Positions 8,353 to 14,980 of a stretch of 16,511 nucleotides of DNA are shown here, piece after piece. Numbering within the stretch: the stretch's first letter is position 1; every line of letters starts with the position of its first letter. Both the position numbers and the translations under genes were made by a program. Source of the DNA: an uncultured Corynebacterium sp. (GTDB lineage: Bacteria > Actinomycetota > Actinomycetes > Mycobacteriales > Mycobacteriaceae); assembly GCF_946222305.1 (NCBI RefSeq), contig NZ_CAMIHZ010000038.1, positions 1 to 16,511 of the forward strand. The letters run 5' to 3'. The notes below the pieces were generated by a model. That model saw only the letters and a list, made by a program, of their open reading frames with translations, did not search any database and was not told where the DNA came from.

Positions 8353-9168
8353 ATGAGCGGAAATACAGAGTTAACTAAAATCCAATTCCACCCAGATGCC
8401 CCTCGGCCCCGTTTTATGTGGCAGGCGGACCTGCCTACTACGTGGGTCTACCTCAATACTCATCCAGAAGCTTCGGCGCGACAGACAGAAATCATTGCCG
8501 AAGACTATATTCCTGGACATCGATTCAAACGGGCGGAGCAGAAGCTCATTATCCGCCAGTTGGAAAGCACGATTAATGCAGCCCGTAAAGCCAAGGCATT
8601 GCTGACCCTGATTTTGCCGGGCGTCAATGAAGTAGGAGAGCCAAGTGCCGCGACGTTGATCCTGCGCTGGTACGATAGCTCACCGGACATGTCCAGCATG
8701 GCGACAATTAAACGAGCATTCGAACAAAAATCCGCGGTCATGGAAGAAGCCACCACTGCTCAGGGCGCCGCATACGCAATGACAGCTGAAACCACAAAAA
8801 CAGGGCCTCTGGATAACCGCCGCGATGCATACCATCGTCAAGCTTTTATCCCTCTGGCCGGGACAACGTGGACATTAGTGGTTTCCGGCACTACTCCAGA
8901 TCCGGATTCGGATGCAACGATGAAGGATGTTATTTCTCGCCTAGTCAACAGCCTTAAAGCGTATCCAGAGTCTTACGGTGAAAGGCTGCCCGACTTCGAG
9001 ACTCTGAGCGAAGATGAACGAAGTGCGGAAAACGGACCAGCTGATGGGCAAGAGCCGGAGGCGCGGAACCACGAGGCGCAAACGGAGTCTAAGGAAAAGC
9101 CATCCGTGGATGATTCGACTTACACTTTCCAGGCCAATGTCGACGACGGGGAACTAAGGCGCGAATAG
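8353..9168 (+). CDS. Unrecognised protein encoded after eccC
   Basis: This 271-aa protein has no signal peptide or membrane helix and should be cytosolic. I chose the ATG at 8353 because AGAGG at 8343-8347 sits before it; an upstream GTG at 8305 would add 16 basic, unconserved-looking residues. Residues 1 to about 205 form an alpha/beta-looking domain with TWVYLNTHPEASARQ near the start and FIPLAGTTWTLVVSGTTPD late, a pattern loosely like the LpqN/Mog1 fold. The last ~60 residues are acidic, low-complexity and probably disordered. It lies 114 bp after eccC on the same strand, so a shared transcript is possible. It may be a cytosolic chaperone or regulator of the secretion system; that is inference from position. 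Confidence 0.75.
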   Translation: MSGNTELTKIQFHPDAPRPRFMWQADLPTTWVYLNTHPEASARQTEIIAEDYIPGHRFKRAEQKLIIRQLESTINAARKAKALLTLILPGVNEVGEPSAATLILRWYDSSPDMSSMATIKRAFEQKSAVMEEATTAQGAAYAMTAETTKTGPLDNRRDAYHRQAFIPLAGTTWTLVVSGTTPDPDSDATMKDVISRLVNSLKAYPESYGERLPDFETLSEDERSAENGPADGQEPEARNHEAQTESKEKPSVDDSTYTFQANVDDGELRRE

Positions 9169-9251
9169 TGAGCTCGGACTAGTTAGGACTGCCGTCTGGC
9201 GAGCTAGAGGAAAATACCAGGCCCGACCGATCAAATCTGCGCTTTAATGTC

Positions 9252-10034
9252 TTAGAAAATTCTTGCCAGTAGTCGGTGATACATGGAAATGTCCTCCGGG
9301 TTGGTGGACGGTGCTAGGCGTGTTCGAGACGTGGAGAGTAGGTCTAATGGGGGGAGCGAAACGGTATCGTTCGGCAGATTGCTCAGGGATCCGCCCACGG
9401 AGACTACCGTCACTCGCCCTTCTTGGGCGGCGCGAGTGAGATGGTGGCCTTCTTGGTACAGCCAGTTGTGATCCAAATGGTGCCGATCTGCCACTAGAAG
9501 GACATGTTTCGCCATTGCCGTCCCTGCCGCAATTGTGGCGGGGTTCAGCGTGTAGGGTAGGTCCATCACCGCGGTGGGCCACCGGTGTTGCACGCGAGGT
9601 AGCAGCGTATTCAGATGGAATGGTTCCAACTGATCGGTTGTCCCCGGTTGCGCTGTCACTAATGGGACTGAACCGGAATGATCTGCGTAGCGTTCAATGT
9701 GAACGCGTTTCAATCCCCGAGACGGATTGGTCAAGAGGCCGAAAAGGTCGCCGCTAGCCATCGCGCCCAGCGGGCCTCGCAGCGGTTGAGCTACGGTGTC
9801 GCCATCGATTAGTGCTACGGGGAGCTCGGAGACCTCATTGACGAGAATCCCAACGAGCGCGGACACCGGGGTAGTGAGCATCCTGTTATCCAGTGCAGCC
9901 ACCGCAATGAGAGTGGGGCGGGACGTGTCGAGAACTGAGCTGCGGCGCGCTTGAGCTACACGATTTGCCCACGCAACACGATGGAAGGCGTTCCACTTGC
10001 TAGTTCGGGGCTTCGTGGGGGAAGTGGAATTCAC
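9252..10034 (-). CDS. MinD/ParA-like protein lacking the P-loop (degenerate ATPase)
   Basis: This 260-aa cytosolic protein starts at GTG 10034-10032. GAGGA (complement of 10040-10044) lies five bases upstream of it, which favours this start over a TTG at 10088. Its layout follows the MinD/ParA fold of the divergent EspI-like protein. A first strand IAVAAL (residues 43-48) is followed by DNRMLTTPVSALVG where KGGVGKTT would be expected. A second strand VALIDGD (D77) matches AIDANPD, and VMDLPYT (D158) followed by AMAKHVLLVAD matches LTDCGTG followed by LANTLVLVTS. The Walker A lysine and glycines are gone, so ATP binding or hydrolysis is doubtful. It converges on the gene ending at 9168 (83 bp) and diverges from the EspI-like gene (111 bp). 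It may be a regulatory partner of that ATPase. Fold assignment is by eye. Confidence 0.7.
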   Translation of the reverse strand: MNSTSPTKPRTSKWNAFHRVAWANRVAQARRSSVLDTSRPTLIAVAALDNRMLTTPVSALVGILVNEVSELPVALIDGDTVAQPLRGPLGAMASGDLFGLLTNPSRGLKRVHIERYADHSGSVPLVTAQPGTTDQLEPFHLNTLLPRVQHRWPTAVMDLPYTLNPATIAAGTAMAKHVLLVADRHHLDHNWLYQEGHHLTRAAQEGRVTVVSVGGSLSNLPNDTVSLPPLDLLSTSRTRLAPSTNPEDISMYHRLLARIF

Positions 10035-10145
10035 GACTGTCCTCGACCTTCGTCTAGTTTCTCTGGCGCATGATAAATACGCTTTCAACCATTACTATAG
10101 GTATGCGTTTTATCCTGCACTCGATAGCCATATTTCAGGAGCACC
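10035..10145. promoter_or_regulatory. Divergent promoter region between the two MinD-like genes
   Basis: The 111-bp gap separates two divergent genes, so promoters for both should lie here. It contains an AT-rich core at about 10070-10105. A possible forward -10 is TACTAT at 10093-10098, and TATTTATCAT is read on the reverse strand around 10070-10080. No convincing -35 is visible for either. AGGAG at 10137-10141 is the ribosome site for the forward gene. Confidence 0.35.
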
Positions 10146-11834
10146 ATGTCGAACGACAGTAACTTGCCGGACGGGATCCCTTCTTGGTTGCGAATGACCA
10201 ACGAAAACCCTAGCGTGGCACCGGCGGCAGTACCACAAGCTCCTCGGAATGATGCGCACCCTAATAATCGAGCAGACGAGTTGAAGGGTGGTCAGCAAGG
10301 GAAACCGAAATCGGACAGTGGCGAACCTCATGCTCAGAGCCCACAACGGTCTGATGCGGAGACGCAATTGCAGGCGCCGTCTCGTGCGAATACCCAACCG
10401 GGCATGACCGACGAGGCTCGCGTAAACGCTGGCCAAGACCCATCGGCTCACTCACAGTCGCACACTCAGCAGGGACCGCCGGTTCGGCCTCAAGATCAGC
10501 AGGGACCGCCGGTTCGGCCTCAAGACCAGCAGGGACAATCAGCCCAGTCGCAGGCTCATGCCCAGCCGGGACAACCAGCCCAGTCGCAGGCTCATGCCCA
10601 GCCGGGACCATCAGCGCAGCCTCACCACCAGGCCGAGCAAAGCCAGCAACAACAACCCCAGGGACAATTCAATTTCAACGCCCCACCACAGGCTCCGGGA
10701 GTCATAGGGATGGCGCGGCCCGCGCAGCCGGCTCAGCCTTCTGGAAATCCATCGAGCGTGCCACACGGGGCGTCAAACCCAGTAAACCCCTACATGGCAG
10801 CACCCCAAGTCCCCGGTCAAGCACCCTCAGGTTCTGAAATGCACGCGCCGCCGGCTCTCAAGACTGGCAAGCATCATGCGCAAGCGGAGTACGACCTCAA
10901 GCCGCCACCGGCACTTGACCAATCCAACTTGGTAAACCCCGTTAAGCGCGCACCCCGCCGTGGTTGGCGGAAGATGCTGTACAGCGTGACGGGTGGGCAT
11001 GTCAACGTTGGCGATTCGCCCCAGGAATTGCAACAGGATGCGCTCATGGAGCAAATCCGCAAACCTCTGCGCGGCGATTACCGTATTGCAGTGATGTCGT
11101 TGAAGGGTGGAGTGGGAAAAACTACCACCACAGTAACTTTGGGCGGAGTTTTCGCGTCCGTACGTCATGATCGCGTGATCGCGATCGATGCAAATCCGGA
11201 CTTGGGTACTTTGGCGCAGCGAGTGGCCGCGCCGGGCCCCGCTACCATCCGCGATCTGCTCGCCGCTGAAGATATCTCCCGGTATGCCTCCATCCGGCAA
11301 TACACCACCCAAGCAAAATCTCGTTTGGAAGTTATTGGATCTGAGCGCGATCCGGCGGTTTCTGAAGCTTTCAGCGAGTCCGATTACCGTCATGCTATCG
11401 ATATCCTGCAGCACCACTACAACGTCATTTTGACAGACTGCGGAACTGGTTTGATGCACTCTGCAATGGCCGGGGTGCTCGACTTGGCGAACACTTTGGT
11501 GCTGGTAACTTCACCGGCGCTTGATGGAGCGCAATCAGCCTCCGCGACCCTGGATTGGCTCAATCTCCATGGTTACGAGCAGCTAGCGGCCAACGCTGTG
11601 GTCGTTGTATCTGCGGCACATCCAGGTAATGCCACTATCGATATGGAACAGCTCTTGGCCCATTTCCGATCCCGAACGCGGGCAGTGCATGTCATCCCAT
11701 TCGATCGGCACCTCTCAGAAGGTGCAACCATCGATCTGGAACGCATCGGTAAAGACACGTTGCGGTCTTATCACGAGCTAGCGGCAATCGTGGCGGAGGA
11801 TTTCGATTCATGGCACAGGCACGCTCAAGGTTAG
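10146..11834 (+). CDS. EspI-like Pro/Gln-rich MinD/ParA family ATPase of the ESX locus
   Basis: This 562-aa cytosolic protein starts at ATG 10146, with AGGAG four bases upstream. Residues 1 to about 300 are low-complexity, rich in Pro, Gln, Ala and Ser, with in-frame tandem repeats. The C-terminal half is a MinD/ParA ATPase with deviant Walker A KGGVGKTT at 320-327 (K320, K325), switch aspartate in AIDANPD (D348) and Walker B-type LTDCGTG (D431). A disordered Pro-rich N-terminus joined to a MinD ATPase is the plan of mycobacterial EspI, linked to control of ESX-1 secretion. Here it leads a tight group: its last 25 bases overlap the next gene. By analogy it may position or regulate the secretion machine. 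The role is inferred; the ATPase fold is secure. Confidence 0.88.
   Translation: MSNDSNLPDGIPSWLRMTNENPSVAPAAVPQAPRNDAHPNNRADELKGGQQGKPKSDSGEPHAQSPQRSDAETQLQAPSRANTQPGMTDEARVNAGQDPSAHSQSHTQQGPPVRPQDQQGPPVRPQDQQGQSAQSQAHAQPGQPAQSQAHAQPGPSAQPHHQAEQSQQQQPQGQFNFNAPPQAPGVIGMARPAQPAQPSGNPSSVPHGASNPVNPYMAAPQVPGQAPSGSEMHAPPALKTGKHHAQAEYDLKPPPALDQSNLVNPVKRAPRRGWRKMLYSVTGGHVNVGDSPQELQQDALMEQIRKPLRGDYRIAVMSLKGGVGKTTTTVTLGGVFASVRHDRVIAIDANPDLGTLAQRVAAPGPATIRDLLAAEDISRYASIRQYTTQAKSRLEVIGSERDPAVSEAFSESDYRHAIDILQHHYNVILTDCGTGLMHSAMAGVLDLANTLVLVTSPALDGAQSASATLDWLNLHGYEQLAANAVVVVSAAHPGNATIDMEQLLAHFRSRTRAVHVIPFDRHLSEGATIDLERIGKDTLRSYHELAAIVAEDFDSWHRHAQG
10471..10625 (+). repeat. Two sets of in-frame tandem repeats in the EspI-like gene
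   Basis: A 30-bp unit occurs twice (10471-10500 and 10501-10530) with one T/C difference, encoding RPQDQQGPPV-type repeats. A 36-bp unit follows twice (10532-10567 and 10568-10603), encoding AQSQAHAQPGQP-type repeats, with a degenerate third copy beginning at 10604. Both units are multiples of three, so copy-number change keeps the frame. They extend the disordered linker. Confidence 0.9.
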
Positions 11835-12475
11835 GTTTTATAGTCGCGACGACTGTGACTTCGCTGTTGCTTGGCACTACAGGTTGTGCTGACAGGTTGG
11901 AACCTCCCGTACCCGAGCGGCATCCGCAGATCGAATCCATGTCAGAGTGGGCACAAACGCGAGCCAAACCGTACGGAATCCCGCAACGCCAATTGGAAGC
12001 CTATGCCTATGCGGCGCACAAGGTCGAAGAGGGTTCCGGATGTGCTATCGGTTGGCCGACCATCGCGGCCCTCGGGTCGGTACTTAGTAACCATGGCCGG
12101 GCACGTGGTGCAAAGGTCGCTTCCAATGGAGTCACGACGGTAAAGCTTCGCGGTTTGGCAGCTGCTGCCGAAGGTAAGAAGCAGGTTACGGATACCGACG
12201 CCGGGGAGATCGACGGCGATTCCAAACGGGATGTGCCGGTAGGGCCGATGCAAATTATGCCTTCGCGATGGAAGGAATCCGGCACCGCAGTGGAGCCCGG
12301 AATGGCAGCGAACCCCGACAATATCGATGATGCCGCTCTAACCACCGCCTTAATGCTGTGTAGTTCCGGAGATGTGAGCTCACCCGATGGTTGGGCCAAA
12401 GCGATTGCGAAAATAAACCCAAGCAAGAAGTTCCTCAAGACTGTTCACGCGAAAGCGAAAGAGTACAGCCGATGA
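11810..12475 (+). CDS. MltB/SLT-like exported protein without the catalytic Glu
   Basis: This 221-aa exported protein starts at ATG 11810, overlapping the end of the EspI-like gene by 25 bp, which implies translational coupling. The N-terminus has basic residues, a hydrophobic stretch (GFIVATTVTSLLLG) and Cys26 in LGTTGC, a weak lipobox, so lipidation is uncertain. The rest follows the MltB-like SLT_2 transglycosylase pattern: GIPQRQLEAYAYAA, C78 and W82, then SVLSNHGR, VGPMQIMPSRW at 144-154, NIDDAALTTALMLC with C184. The family normally has RVES.HGR, where the Glu is catalytic; here that position is Leu92. It may therefore bind rather than cut peptidoglycan. The placement suggests a cell-wall role for the secretion system. 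Confidence 0.82.
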   Translation: MAQARSRLGFIVATTVTSLLLGTTGCADRLEPPVPERHPQIESMSEWAQTRAKPYGIPQRQLEAYAYAAHKVEEGSGCAIGWPTIAALGSVLSNHGRARGAKVASNGVTTVKLRGLAAAAEGKKQVTDTDAGEIDGDSKRDVPVGPMQIMPSRWKESGTAVEPGMAANPDNIDDAALTTALMLCSSGDVSSPDGWAKAIAKINPSKKFLKTVHAKAKEYSR

Positions 12476-12867
12476 TCGCCAAGAATTCAACTGCAGTGGC
12501 ATCCACCGTCAAGCGGTACAAGCTGTTTGGCGCTGTGGTATTCAGCGCACTGTGCTTAGTAGGGTGCGGGGCTCCAGGGTCTGCCAAACCGCAGCAGGTT
12601 GATAGCCAGGTTCCGCCACTCGGCGCATTACCGGACCTGCCGGAAAAAGTGACGGCTAAACCTACCCCGAAGCAAACACCTACCGCGCCAGTTGCTCCGC
12701 CCCCAGCACCATCTGCACCATCAGCCGTAACTGTCACTAAGGAAAAACCACCGCGCCCGGCCCCTCGACGACGCGCTCCGGCGCCTGCCCCTGCTCCGGC
12801 GCCACCACCTAAAAACGATTCCGAAATCAGGATTCATGTCCCACCGGAACTGCGAAACCTGCTTTAG
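12472..12867 (+). CDS. Small proline-rich lipoprotein
   Basis: This 131-aa protein starts at the ATG at 12472, which overlaps the preceding stop in an ATGA arrangement (stop TGA at 12473-12475), indicating coupling; an in-frame ATG-like start further upstream lies inside the previous gene. The N-terminus is a lipoprotein signal: basic KRYK, hydrophobic LFGAVVFSALC, lipobox LVGC with Cys32. The mature part is mostly Pro/Ala/Lys (APAPAPAPAPPPK) and likely disordered, able to span cell wall, ending in a short IRIHVPPELRNLL segment that could be a binding motif. No enzyme domain is present. It probably acts at the outer face of the membrane with the transglycosylase-like protein. Confidence 0.8.
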   Translation: MIAKNSTAVASTVKRYKLFGAVVFSALCLVGCGAPGSAKPQQVDSQVPPLGALPDLPEKVTAKPTPKQTPTAPVAPPPAPSAPSAVTVTKEKPPRPAPRRRAPAPAPAPAPPPKNDSEIRIHVPPELRNLL

Positions 12868-12954
12868 CAAAACCGGTGGAGAAGTCATCTCGGATGCAGC
12901 CGTGAAACGCGGTTTTGGAATATGCAAAACAGTCATGGAAACGAGGTTTGAGCA

Positions 12955-13221
12955 ATGACGGTGCCCAATGCTGAACGTCCTCAACAAGATATCGGCCCTA
13001 ATCAGGGAGCGGCCGTCCCGCCTCGTCGCAAGAAAGATCACCGCGCCACCGTTCAAGCACAAAAACTGCGTATGACTTTGGCAGCAGAGGCAATCTCTCA
13101 TGGGGAAATCGTTCCCTCCACAGGGAAGCGCACCTACAAGGTTCTTCTTGGTTCTGTGGCTCTAGCTGCGATCATCCTCGTCATCACCATCGGAGCCGCG
13201 ACTGTAATTCAAATGCTCTAG
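12955..13221 (+). CDS. Small C-terminally anchored membrane protein
   Basis: This 88-aa protein starts at ATG 12955 with a modest purine stretch (CGAGG near 12940-12944) upstream. Residues 1-60 are hydrophilic and basic (PPRRKKDHR, QAQKLR, GKRT). A single membrane helix lies at about 63-85 (VLLGSVALAAIILVITIGAATVI), ending three residues before the C-terminus. The positive-inside rule places the N-terminal part in the cytosol, where it could contact the EspI-like ATPase or EccC. It is 87 bp after the lipoprotein gene and likely in the same unit. No family is recognised. Confidence 0.75.
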   Translation: MTVPNAERPQQDIGPNQGAAVPPRRKKDHRATVQAQKLRMTLAAEAISHGEIVPSTGKRTYKVLLGSVALAAIILVITIGAATVIQML

Positions 13222-13254
13222 CACAACGGTGTACAGTATTCGGGTCTCACAATA

Positions 13255-13290
13255 TAGACCGATCGGTACGGGCAAAGTAGACCATTCGGT
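13255..13290. promoter_or_regulatory. Tandem TetR-type operator-like elements before the symporter
   Basis: The 13-bp element TAGACCGATCGGT (13255-13267) holds the perfect palindrome ACCGATCGGT. A close copy, TAGACCATTCGGT, lies at 13278-13290, 23 bp downstream start to start, about two helical turns. A further GGTCT just upstream (13243-13247) pairs with the first AGACC. Spaced palindromes of this kind are typical binding sites of TetR-family repressors. The regulator is not in the window. The target is presumably the symporter at 13404. Confidence 0.5.
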
Positions 13291-13346
13291 GCAGAGTTTG
13301 GGAATAACCCCACCTCTTCAACCGTTGCCCCGATTGGAAAGCAAAC

Positions 13347-13365
13347 GATGCCACACAACGGCATC
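13347..13365. other. Small hairpin in the symporter leader
   Basis: GATGCC (13347-13352) and GGCATC (13360-13365) form a six-base-pair stem with a seven-base loop, 38 bp before the start codon. No U-run follows, so it is not a normal intrinsic terminator. It may only be a leader structure. Confidence 0.3.
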
Positions 13366-13403
13366 TGTCTAAAACCCTTGGCAGACCCAGAAAAGAGGAC
13401 ACC

Positions 13404-14831
13404 ATGGCTACCAGTATGAAGCCGGACCCAGACCGGCGCGTGGCGTCGGATAAAGAAAACCAAGCCACGACCGAAAGCCAACCGGCCACCCAAGAGAAGT
13501 CGAAGTGGTACTCCAACTTCGGCGCTCAAGTCATCGCCGGTTTGATTGTTGGCTTGATCTTGGGCTTCGTTGCCCGTTCTATTGGTACCGACGCCCCCGC
13601 GGCCGACGGCGAAGCCCACAATTGGCTCGCGAGCCTGCTCGACGGCGTGGGAAGTACCTACGTCCAACTGCTGAAAGTCATGATCCCGCCACTGGTTGTG
13701 ACAGCGGTAATCACGTCGGTGGCGAACCTGCGGAAGGTGGCCAATGCTGCGCGACTGGCGGCCTCAACGCTGTGGTGGTTCGCGATCACCGCGTTCTTTT
13801 CGGTGGTCACCGGCATCATCGTGGCGCTGGTGATGCGCCCGGGAATTGGTACCTCCATCAGCGCGGATACCGCAAAGGAGCCCTCCACGCACGGCAGCTG
13901 GTTGGGCTTCATTCAATCAGTGGTGCCCAGCAATATCATGGGCTTGGGCGCAAAGTTGACGGAAAACTCCGCCGGCGAAACCGCCGTCGCGCTGAACTTC
14001 AACGTGCTGCAGCTGCTGGTGATCTCCATCGCCATTGGTGTGGCGGCCGTGCAGACGGGAAAGAAGGCCGAGCCGTTCTTGGGATTCATGGAATCCTTGC
14101 TGCACATCGTGCAGAAGGTTCTGTGGTGGATCATCCGCCTGGCTCCGATTGGTACTGCCGCGCTGATTGGTACCGCAGTGGCGACGTACGGTTGGGGTGC
14201 GCTGGGTGCGCTGGGTAAGTTCGTGCTCGCCATCTATGTGGGCCTAGCGATCGTGGCCTTCGTGATTTACCCCGCGGCGCTGGCGTTCAATGGCATTTCC
14301 CCAGTAGCGTTCTACCGTCGCGTGTGGCCAGTGCTGTCCCTGGGCTTTGTTACTCGTTCTTCCATGGGTGTTATGCCCGTGACCGAGCAGATCACCGAGC
14401 GCAACATGGGCGTGGCCCGCGAGTACGCATCCTTCGCCATTCCCTTGGGAGCGACAACCAAGATGGACGGCTGTGCCGCAGTGTACCCTGCAGTAGCCGC
14501 GATCTTCGTGGCTCAGTTCTACGGCATCGACCTGCACCTGCAGCACTATTTGCTGATCGTTTTGGTTTCGGTGTTGGGCTCTGCCGCTACCGCCGGCACT
14601 ACGGGAGCCACTGTGATGTTGACGCTGACCTTGTCCACCCTGGGTCTGCCGCTGGCAGGCGTGGGATTGCTGCTGGCCATCGAGCCGATTGTGGACATGG
14701 GCCGCACCGCTGTGAACGTGACCGGCCAGTCGCTTTCCGCGTTGATCGTAGCTAAGCGCTCTGGCATCTGGGATCGCGAAGTGTGGGATCGCACTGATGA
14801 GCGCGGTTACGACCTCGTTGCCGGTAAGTAA
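13404..14831 (+). CDS. Dicarboxylate/amino acid:cation symporter (DAACS family)
   Basis: This 475-aa inner-membrane transporter starts at ATG 13404 with AGAGGA just upstream. About 37 hydrophilic residues precede the first helix (AQVIAGLIVGLILGFVARSI). Family landmarks are hairpin 1 FVTRSSMGVMPVT (315-327), helix 7 IPLGATTKMDGC (346-357) and helix 8 EPIVDMGRTAVNVTGQ (427-442). D431, R434, T435 and N438 match the residues that hold acidic substrates in GltPh, so aspartate, glutamate or C4-dicarboxylates are likely substrates. Two positions differ from the usual sodium sites: Lys353 replaces the Asn of NMDG, and Gln442 replaces the Asp that normally follows NVTG. MDGC..VYPA also resembles the cystine carrier TcyP branch. 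The gene is GC-richer in third positions than the island genes. Its link to the secretion block is probably only adjacency. Confidence 0.92.
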   Translation: MATSMKPDPDRRVASDKENQATTESQPATQEKSKWYSNFGAQVIAGLIVGLILGFVARSIGTDAPAADGEAHNWLASLLDGVGSTYVQLLKVMIPPLVVTAVITSVANLRKVANAARLAASTLWWFAITAFFSVVTGIIVALVMRPGIGTSISADTAKEPSTHGSWLGFIQSVVPSNIMGLGAKLTENSAGETAVALNFNVLQLLVISIAIGVAAVQTGKKAEPFLGFMESLLHIVQKVLWWIIRLAPIGTAALIGTAVATYGWGALGALGKFVLAIYVGLAIVAFVIYPAALAFNGISPVAFYRRVWPVLSLGFVTRSSMGVMPVTEQITERNMGVAREYASFAIPLGATTKMDGCAAVYPAVAAIFVAQFYGIDLHLQHYLLIVLVSVLGSAATAGTTGATVMLTLTLSTLGLPLAGVGLLLAIEPIVDMGRTAVNVTGQSLSALIVAKRSGIWDREVWDRTDERGYDLVAGK

Positions 14832-14906
14832 AAGCGGTTATTTTCGGCTTCTGGGGTGCGACTGCGAGGTGTGTAGGGTTCGCAGTTTTTCTTGGTAGCA
14901 AATATG

Positions 14907-14947
14907 AATCCGCCCCGCAGACCTCATATTGGTCTGCGGGGCGGATT
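14907..14947. terminator. Bidirectional intrinsic terminator
   Basis: A perfect 17-bp inverted repeat (14907-14923 with 14931-14947) encloses a 7-base loop. The stem core is GC-rich (CCGCCCCGCAGACC), with AAT/ATT closing it and AT-rich flanks on both sides. It lies between two convergent genes (stops at 14831 and 14981) and can end both transcripts. Confidence 0.92.
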
Positions 14948-14980
14948 ATTTGTCTATGCGCGGGAATTAGCGGAAGTAGA

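Noticed and set aside
9171..9205. AGCTCG and CGAGCT inverted repeat between convergent genes as a terminator.
   Set aside because: A six-base stem with a 23-base loop and no U-run is too weak to call.
10827..11459. Reverse-strand frame opposite the MinD domain of the EspI-like gene.
   Set aside because: The forward frame holds intact Walker motifs; the reverse one is a shadow without a start signal.
13505..14218. Alternative forward frame of 237 codons inside the symporter.
   Set aside because: It is extremely Arg/Gly/His-rich and overlaps a clear transporter frame; an out-of-frame shadow of GC-rich codons.
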